64,000 nt of DNA, taken from a bacterium HR10. Its GTDB lineage: Bacteria; Acidobacteriota; Blastocatellia; HR10. The number at the start of each line of letters is the position of its first letter. Within the stretch, counting starts at the first letter, position 1. The stretch is from contig BEHM01000002.1 in assembly GCA_002923315.1 (NCBI GenBank), positions 1 through 64,000 on the forward strand, given 5' to 3'. This document shows, piece by piece, positions 57,978 to 64,000 of the stretch. The translations under genes and the position numbers were made by a program. A model generated the notes under the pieces. That model searched no databases, was not told where the DNA came from, and saw nothing but the letters and a program-made list of their open reading frames with translations.

Positions 57978-58859
57978 TCACGCGCCTGCGATCCACGCGC
58001 GTAGGGTTTCCTCCCAGAAGAAGACGCGACCATCTTGTAAGACAGCCACCTGCTGCTCGCGCGTTGATTCTTCCGCCCCCTGCGTCAACCGTTCCCCAGC
58101 CACCATGGGGATCACCCGGTATCCCGCTCGGCGCAAGAGGGTCGCCCGTCGTCGCGCTCGCTCCACATCCCCCTGATCCACGACGGCTGAGACCTCCACC
58201 GCAAGCCAGAGTTCCGAGATCTCCGGTTGTTGCCGAGGTTGTCCTCGGATGAGCAAGTCCAGTTGCAGCAGGTCGAGGAACTCCTCTTCGGAGAGGTGGG
58301 CGCGCAACGCCTCTTCCAGCTCATAAGGGTTCACCACTTGCAATCGTCGCAATATCGCGCCAAAGTAGGCCGTGGCCTTATCCCGATAGGTTTGCTCCAG
58401 CATGCGCCCCTTCAGATCGCCCACTGTATCCGTGAGGCGTCGTTGGCTCTCGGCCAACGCCTGCAGTGCTTCATTCGTGTGACGTTGTGCTTCGGCTAAG
58501 GCTGCCAGCTCCACCTCCACGCGCCCCACGCGTTCTTCGACTCGTCCCACGCGTTCCTCGACCCGTCCCACGCGTTCCTCGACCCGCCCCACGCGTTCCT
58601 CGACCCGTTCCACACGCTCCTCCAGCCGCCCCACGCGTTCTTCGACTCGCCCCACGCGTTCCTCCGTGCGGCGCTGGGCCTCGACGAGCGCGCGAAGTTG
58701 CTCCTCGGTTCGCCGCTGCGCTTCCGCCAGCTCCCGCACGATTTGCGGCAGCGCCAGCAACTCGTCCGTCAGCAGAAGTCGCCGCAGCTCCGCCCGCCAC
58801 TCCGGATGCTCTTCCAGCAGGCGAAGTAACGCCAAATAATCTTCCACTTCGAAGGCCAT
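57978..58859 (-). CDS. Coiled-coil heptad-repeat protein with C-terminal nuclease-like (PD-(D/E)XK-like) domain
   Basis: Repeated RVEERVG heptads, then 'DLLIRGQPRQQPEISELWLAVEVSAVVDQGDVERARRRATLLRRAGYRVIPMVAGE'. Confidence 0.7.
   Translation of the reverse strand: MAFEVEDYLALLRLLEEHPEWRAELRRLLLTDELLALPQIVRELAEAQRRTEEQLRALVEAQRRTEERVGRVEERVGRLEERVERVEERVGRVEERVGRVEERVGRVEERVGRVEVELAALAEAQRHTNEALQALAESQRRLTDTVGDLKGRMLEQTYRDKATAYFGAILRRLQVVNPYELEEALRAHLSEEEFLDLLQLDLLIRGQPRQQPEISELWLAVEVSAVVDQGDVERARRRATLLRRAGYRVIPMVAGERLTQGAEESTREQQVAVLQDGRVFFWEETLRAWIAGA
58527..58673. repeat. 21-bp tandem repeat, about 7 units, coding for heptads
   Basis: Units such as CACGCGTTCCTCGACCCGTCC repeated with a 21-nt period. 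Confidence 0.85.
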
Positions 58860-58884
58860 CGCGTCCTCTCCCGAATCCAATCGC

Positions 58885-58913
58885 AATATACACGATGATC
58901 CCCCTCTCTTCAA
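58885..58913 (-). promoter_or_regulatory. Candidate sigma-70 promoter for the coiled-coil gene
   Basis: Minus strand TTGAAG (58908-58913), 17 nt, TATATT (58885-58890). Confidence 0.55.
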
Positions 58914-59100
58914 GCGCACTGGCTTTGGTCGCAAACCGGTCAGCCCGGGCTTCGCATCCGGTGAGCGTTACCCCGGAAGCGCCAGACTTGCTCAAGAAGA
59001 GACAGCGGCTTACCATTCCCCGCTCAGGAGCGAAAAGATGGATCGGGCGAGCACCGTTGGCCAACGCCCTTCGTGTGAGGCGGCAGCGCGCGGCATCGCG

Positions 59101-60009
59101 ATGGAAGAGGTCGTACTCCCCATCGGGGAGTTCGATTTGGAGATGACGTTGGAGAGTGGACAGTGCTTCCGTTGGCGGCGCGTGGGCGAGAGGGGGTACA
59201 TGGGCGTCATCGGGCGAAGCGTCATCCACGCGCGGCATGTTCCGATGGGACACGGGCGCGTCGGTGCGCTCGCAGTGCGCGTGGTCGGGGGGACCGTCCC
59301 TGATCGCCTGGAGGCGCTCATCGTCCACTACTTCGACCTGGCGCGCGATTATCCGGCGATCTTACGCACACTGCGGTGCGACCAGGCGTTCGCGCGCGTG
59401 GCGCCGCGACGAGCCGGGATTCACATTCTGCGGCAGGATCCGTTTGAGGTGATCATCTCGTTCATCGTCTCGGCCAACAATCACATCCCGCGCATTCGGC
59501 GGATTCTCGATCGGCTCTGCGCCCGTTATGGGGAGGAGATCTGGACGCCGTTTGGGCCGATGTACAGTTTTCCGCGTCCGGAGGTCTTAGCCGAAGCTCG
59601 GCTCAGTGAGCTTCGGCACGAGTGCGGCCTGGGCTATCGCGATCAGTACGTACGGGCGACCGCGCGGGCCATCGCCGAGGACGCGGATTTCGCCCAGTGG
59701 GCCGAGTGGCCCACATCGGTCTTGCGGCGGCGGCTGCTCGCGCTCGAGGGCGTGGGGGAGAAGGTCGCCGAGTGCATTCTCCTCTTCGGCTTTCATCGCC
59801 TGGAGGCGTTCCCCGTAGATGTATGGATCGCGCGAGCAATGCGCGCGCTCTATTTCCCGGATCGAATGCCGCGCGTGCGGGAGATTCAGGCGTGCGCCGC
59901 CGAGCGCTTCGGCGCGTATGCCGGAATTGCGCAGCAATACCTCTATGCCGCTTTCCGTTCCAGTGGGAGCAGGAAGCGACAGCCATTGCCAGGGGAAGGG
60001 GCGGAATGA
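59101..60009 (+). CDS. 8-oxoguanine DNA glycosylase (OGG1-like, HhH-GPD)
   Basis: 'IISFIVSANNHIPRIRRILDRLC', 'LLALEGVGEKVAECILLFGFHRLEAFPVDVWIARAMRALYF' HhH-GPD with catalytic K and D. Confidence 0.9.
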   Translation: MEEVVLPIGEFDLEMTLESGQCFRWRRVGERGYMGVIGRSVIHARHVPMGHGRVGALAVRVVGGTVPDRLEALIVHYFDLARDYPAILRTLRCDQAFARVAPRRAGIHILRQDPFEVIISFIVSANNHIPRIRRILDRLCARYGEEIWTPFGPMYSFPRPEVLAEARLSELRHECGLGYRDQYVRATARAIAEDADFAQWAEWPTSVLRRRLLALEGVGEKVAECILLFGFHRLEAFPVDVWIARAMRALYFPDRMPRVREIQACAAERFGAYAGIAQQYLYAAFRSSGSRKRQPLPGEGAE

Positions 60010-61208
60010 GCGGAGCGCGCCGCGATTTGAGCGAATCGGCGAAGAAGATGTCCGGCGATCGTCGAGATCGCCGGGAGGAATCCGCACATCTCGATCCTCG
60101 GCTTGTGAGCCGATTGCACCGATCGCTCATGCGATGGCACGCGGGGGTGAGGCGCGATGTGCCCTGGCGGCAGACGACGGACCCGTATCGGATTCTCGTC
60201 GCAGAGTACATGTCGCAGCAGACGCAGCTTGAACGCGTGCGCGCGTACTACGAACGATTCCTTCAACGGTTCCCCACGATCGAAGTGTTGGCGCGCGCTT
60301 CTCTGCATGAGGTGCGGAAAGCCTGGGAGGGACTCGGATATTACGCGCGGGCTCGCCATCTGCATGAGGCCGCGCGACGGATCGTGCGAGAGTATGGGGG
60401 GTGCATCCCCGATGATCCCGCGCAGTTGCAGACGCTGCCCGGATGCGGGCCCTATACGGCGGCGGCTGTGGCGAGTCTGGCCTTCAATCGGCCCGTGCCC
60501 GTGGTGGATGGGAACGTGCGGCGCGTCCTCTGCCGGCTCTTCGCTCTCGGCGAGGATCCGAGGCGGCCTGCCCTTGAGCGGCAGCTTCGAGCATTCGTCG
60601 CTAGGCTGATCGCCGTCGGAGGAGGGGCGCGAGGGGTCAATCAGGCGCTCATGGACTTGGGCGCGCTCATCTGCCGTCCTCGCGCACCACAGTGCGCGCG
60701 CTGTTGTTGGAATTTCGCCTGTCGCGCGCGGCAGCTCGCATCGCCGACGGCATTCCCACGGGCGGCCTCCCGGACGCGTCCCCACTATGAGATCGCCGTG
60801 GGTGTGGTCTGGCGAGATCGGGCGGGCGCGACCTCTCGTCACGGCGAGGGCGAGGTGCTCATCGCGCAGCGGCGGGAGGGGGGATTGCTGGGGGGCCTGT
60901 GGGAGTTCCCCGGAGGGAAGCGCGAGCCGGGAGAGAGCTTGCGCCGGTGTTGCGCGCGCGAGATCCGGGAAGAAGTGGGACTCCGCGTGCGCGTCGGTCG
61001 AAAGCTCATGACGATCCGACATGCGTACACCCACTTTCGGATCACGATGCACGTCTTCGAATGTCGCCCGCTCGACGGTTCCCCCCGTGCGCTCGGGTGT
61101 CAACGGGTGCGGTGGGTTCGCTGTCGGCACCTTCATCGGTATCCCTTCCCGGCCGCCAATCTGCGGATCGTCGAGGCCTTGCGAAAGGGCGAGCTTGTGC
61201 CGAAGTGA
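60006..61208 (+). CDS. mutY: A/G-specific adenine glycosylase
   Basis: '[28 protein letters not shown]', '[34 protein letters not shown]', FeS '[17 protein letters not shown]', C-terminal Nudix-like '[12 protein letters not shown]'. Confidence 0.94.
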   Translation: MSGARRDLSESAKKMSGDRRDRREESAHLDPRLVSRLHRSLMRWHAGVRRDVPWRQTTDPYRILVAEYMSQQTQLERVRAYYERFLQRFPTIEVLARASLHEVRKAWEGLGYYARARHLHEAARRIVREYGGCIPDDPAQLQTLPGCGPYTAAAVASLAFNRPVPVVDGNVRRVLCRLFALGEDPRRPALERQLRAFVARLIAVGGGARGVNQALMDLGALICRPRAPQCARCCWNFACRARQLASPTAFPRAASRTRPHYEIAVGVVWRDRAGATSRHGEGEVLIAQRREGGLLGGLWEFPGGKREPGESLRRCCAREIREEVGLRVRVGRKLMTIRHAYTHFRITMHVFECRPLDGSPRALGCQRVRWVRCRHLHRYPFPAANLRIVEALRKGELVPK

Positions 61209-61356
61209 GGAAGGGGGATGCGTCCTCGGGTCGGGTGCCGGCGAGCGCGCGCGAAAGAGGACTGCTGGCGTCGCGCAGTTGAATCCTCGTGGCTCTCCTC
61301 GCTGCGCGTTGTTATCATTAGAGGGCTCATCGCGCATATTCGTCAGGAGGGGGGAG

Positions 61357-63060
61357 ATGAAGCGATTCAACCAATGGCTTGTGTGGATATGTTCTTTGTG
61401 CACGGTTTTCGCAGGATGTGTGGCCTTTGCCGGTCCGTCGGGCGAGCGGGCCGGTTCGCTTCAGGAGGCGCTCAAGAGTATCACGGCCGAAGGACTGGCG
61501 ACGCACATTCGGCGTCTGGCGTCGGATGAATTCGAAGGGCGAGCGCCGGCGACGCGGGGGGAGGAGCTGACGGTTCGCTATCTGATCGAGCACTTCCAGC
61601 GGCTCGGACTGCGGCCGGGTAATCCCGATGGGACGTACGTCCAAAAAGTGCCGCTTGTGGGGATCACGACCGATCCGTCGGCCTCGCTCACTGTCACGGC
61701 AGATGGGAAACGGATGTCGCTGCGCTATGGGCAAGACTTCGTCGCGTGGACGCGGCGCGTCGTGGAGACGTCGAGCGTCGAGGCGGATCTCGTCTTCGTC
61801 GGCTATGGCGTTCAAGCGCCCGAATTCCAATGGGATGATTTCAAAGGAACGGACGTGCGGGGGAAAATCCTCCTCGTCCTCATCAACGATCCACCGGTGC
61901 CCGATCCGCGCGATCCGTCGCGATTGGACGAGCGGGTGTTCGGCGGGCGCGCCATGACCTACTACGGACGTTGGACCTACAAGTTCGAGAAGGCAGCGGA
62001 GTTGGGGGCAGCCGGTGCCCTGATCATTCACGAGACGGAGCCGGCGGGGTATCCCTGGACCGTCGTGCGCGGCAGTTGGACCGGCGAGCAATTCACGCTC
62101 ATCGCGCCGGATCGCAATATGTCCAAGTGTGCCGTCGAGGGATGGGTCACCTCTGATCACGCCAAAGCGCTCTTCGCTATGGTCGGGAAGGACCTGGACG
62201 CCTTGAAGAGAGCGGCCGTGAGCCGGGACTTCCGTCCCGTGCCCTTGGGCGCGCGCGCGGCGATCACGCTCCGGAACGCCATCCGCACCATCGAGTCGCG
62301 CAATGTGATCGCTCGGCTGGATGGGAGTGACCCGAAGCTCAAGGAGGAATACGTCATCTACGTCGCGCATTGGGATCATCTGGGCATCGGTCCTGAGGTG
62401 AACGGGGATCGCATCTACAATGGTGCGGTGGACAATGCCTCCGGGACGGCGGGATTGTTGGAGATCGCTCGAGCCTATACTCGTCTCTCGCCACCTCCGC
62501 GCCGTTCGATCCTCTTTCTGGCCGTGACGGCGGAGGAGAAGGGATTGCTCGGCTCTCAATACTATGCTGAGCATCCGCTCTACCCGCTGGAGCGGACCGT
62601 CGCCGTCATCAACATGGATGGCTTGAACGTGTACGGGCGGACGCGCGACATCACGGTCATCGGATTGGGGAATTCGACGCTCGATGAGCACGTGCGAGCT
62701 GTGGCCGCGGAGCAGGGGCGGGTGGTGCGCCCGGATCCGGAGCCGGAGAAGGGGTTCTTCTATCGGTCGGATCATTTCAGTTTCGCGAAGCAAGGGGTTC
62801 CCGCCCTCGATCCCGATTCGGGCATTGAGTACATCGGGAAGCCGGAAGGCTGGGGATTGGAAGTGCGCCGTCGGTACACGGCCGAGCGCTACCATAAGCC
62901 GCAGGACGAATTCGATCCGAGTTGGGATCTGAGCGGCGCTGTCGAAGACCTGCAGCTGCTGTTTCTGGTCGGCTATCGCGTGGCCAACGAGGACCGATGG
63001 CCGGAGTGGTATCCGGGAACGGAGTTCAAGGCCAAGCGGGAGGCGATGCTGAGGCGGTGA
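61357..63060 (+). CDS. M28-family metallopeptidase with PA-like insert
   Basis: Signal peptide, '[40 protein letters not shown]', '[22 protein letters not shown]'. Confidence 0.93.
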   Translation: MKRFNQWLVWICSLCTVFAGCVAFAGPSGERAGSLQEALKSITAEGLATHIRRLASDEFEGRAPATRGEELTVRYLIEHFQRLGLRPGNPDGTYVQKVPLVGITTDPSASLTVTADGKRMSLRYGQDFVAWTRRVVETSSVEADLVFVGYGVQAPEFQWDDFKGTDVRGKILLVLINDPPVPDPRDPSRLDERVFGGRAMTYYGRWTYKFEKAAELGAAGALIIHETEPAGYPWTVVRGSWTGEQFTLIAPDRNMSKCAVEGWVTSDHAKALFAMVGKDLDALKRAAVSRDFRPVPLGARAAITLRNAIRTIESRNVIARLDGSDPKLKEEYVIYVAHWDHLGIGPEVNGDRIYNGAVDNASGTAGLLEIARAYTRLSPPPRRSILFLAVTAEEKGLLGSQYYAEHPLYPLERTVAVINMDGLNVYGRTRDITVIGLGNSTLDEHVRAVAAEQGRVVRPDPEPEKGFFYRSDHFSFAKQGVPALDPDSGIEYIGKPEGWGLEVRRRYTAERYHKPQDEFDPSWDLSGAVEDLQLLFLVGYRVANEDRWPEWYPGTEFKAKREAMLRR

Positions 63061-63073
63061 GGCCGCCAGGCCC

Positions 63074-63997
63074 TCAGTCATAGAGAGGAGGCTCGCCCGG
63101 CGGGCGCGTCTGCCAGCGTTTGTGAACCCAGAGCCAGTGGTCGGGGTAGCGGCGGATGACGGATTCCAGGATCTGGTTGAACCGCTCGGTATTGAGCTGA
63201 ACGTCGCGCTCCTGGTCTCCGGTTCGGATGAGGGGGATGGGCGGATCGAAATGCAAGACATGCGTGCGCGTTCGCTCATCCCAGATGAGGAAACCGGGGA
63301 CGACGGGCGCCCCCGTGCGCAGGGCTAAGCGCGCGATCAACGGGGACGTGCAAGCGGGTCGTCCGAAGAACTCGCAGAAGAGACCCTCATGCGGTTGCGT
63401 GTTCACGTCCATGAGGACGCCGATGGTCTCGCCCGCGCGCAGGGCTCGCAGGATGTGTCGCGCGGCGTCCCGCTTGGAGATGAGGCGATTGCCGCTCAGC
63501 GTGCGATAGGCCTCGATCAGGCGGTCGAGCCGAGGATTGTCCAAGGGACGGACGACGACGGCCATCGGGTAGCCGTAGAGCGCATGGGCGAAGGCGCTCA
63601 GCTCCCACGCGCCGAAATGCGCTGTGAGGATAAGCACCCCGCGCCCGTGCGCCCGCGCGCGCTCGTAGTGTTCCAAGCCCTCATAGGTGACGATCGCGCG
63701 AATCGTCTCCGGCGTCAATCGCGGGAACTGGCTGAACTCGCCGAGCAGGCGCCCGAGATTTCGAAAGGACCGCTTGAGAAGATGTCGCCGCTCGTGCGCG
63801 CTGAGCATGGGGAAGGCGAGCATGAGATTCCGATGACCGACCTTCCGCAGCCGCCTCCAGGCGTAATAAGTGAGCCATCCCACGCGTTCGCCGATGGCGA
63901 GCGCCCAGGATCGAGGGAGGCTGCCCAACGTTTTCAGCATGACCCAGGCGGATGCATATTCGAGCCAGTGACGGATGATTGTCATCCACCGCCGCAT
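63074..63997 (-). CDS. Lipid A biosynthesis acyltransferase (LpxL/HtrB-like)
   Basis: 'GRGVLILTAHFGAWELSAFAHALYGYPMAVVVRPLDNPRLDRLIEAYRTLSGNRLISKRDAARHILRALRAGETIGVLMDVNT' HX4D-type motif region. Confidence 0.88.
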   Translation of the reverse strand: MRRWMTIIRHWLEYASAWVMLKTLGSLPRSWALAIGERVGWLTYYAWRRLRKVGHRNLMLAFPMLSAHERRHLLKRSFRNLGRLLGEFSQFPRLTPETIRAIVTYEGLEHYERARAHGRGVLILTAHFGAWELSAFAHALYGYPMAVVVRPLDNPRLDRLIEAYRTLSGNRLISKRDAARHILRALRAGETIGVLMDVNTQPHEGLFCEFFGRPACTSPLIARLALRTGAPVVPGFLIWDERTRTHVLHFDPPIPLIRTGDQERDVQLNTERFNQILESVIRRYPDHWLWVHKRWQTRPPGEPPLYD

Positions 63998-64000
63998 GGT

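Noticed and set aside
58527-58673. Possible CRISPR array
   Set aside because: The 21-bp units are contiguous with no unique spacers and preserve a coding heptad. This is a protein-coding tandem repeat.
58466-59146. 226-aa plus-strand Pro/Arg-rich ORF over the same repeats
   Set aside because: Antisense frame of the coiled-coil gene. Proline-rich low complexity, no SD.
58471-59328. 285-aa minus-strand ORF with Gly/Arg/Thr-rich repeats (RGTRGAGRGTRGTG)
   Set aside because: The repeats are simply the 21-bp heptad repeats read in another frame. The frame with the RVEERVG coiled coil is supported by promoter, start and a globular C-terminus.

Overview
This 64 kb window is GC-rich, densely coding bacterial chromosome. 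Gene content and style suggest an Acidobacteriota-like organism, but that is inference only. From left to right it contains: (1) a minus-strand operon of TlpA/MauD-like redoxin, MauE/DoxX-like membrane protein, an exported 72-aa 8-cysteine peptide and two ABC-2 permeases (about 0.25-4.5 kb); (2) an AAA-type ATPase with an MscS channel on the minus strand, then a second MscS channel; (3) a tightly coupled trehalose/osmoprotectant operon (OtsA, OtsB, DUF5752-like, TreT-like GT4), a decayed cation:proton antiporter remnant, an APC permease fused to USP domains, and a TM-helix channel-like protein; (4) lysC-asd, a Nudix gene, a GT2 gene, cysS and coaX; (5) trpD-C-F-B-A followed by chorismate mutase and DAHP synthase; (6) a minus-strand acp-fabF-GNAT-PIG-L cluster and two envelope proteins; (7) a nuoABCDEFGHJKLMN operon in which I cannot find nuoI, with a strong hairpin at the nuoH/nuoJ junction where nuoI usually sits; (8) a paired active/degenerate M16 peptidase, an S9 peptidase, tRNA-Met(CAT), a heptad-repeat coiled-coil protein, an Ogg/MutY repair pair, an M28 peptidase and an LpxL/HtrB-like acyltransferase. 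The best candidate for an undescribed system is the 8-Cys peptide/redox/ABC-permease operon. The ATPase-MscS pair and the nuoI-less complex I operon come next. No CRISPR arrays, rRNA genes or clear IS elements were seen. Function calls rest on reading protein motifs by eye, with no database searches.
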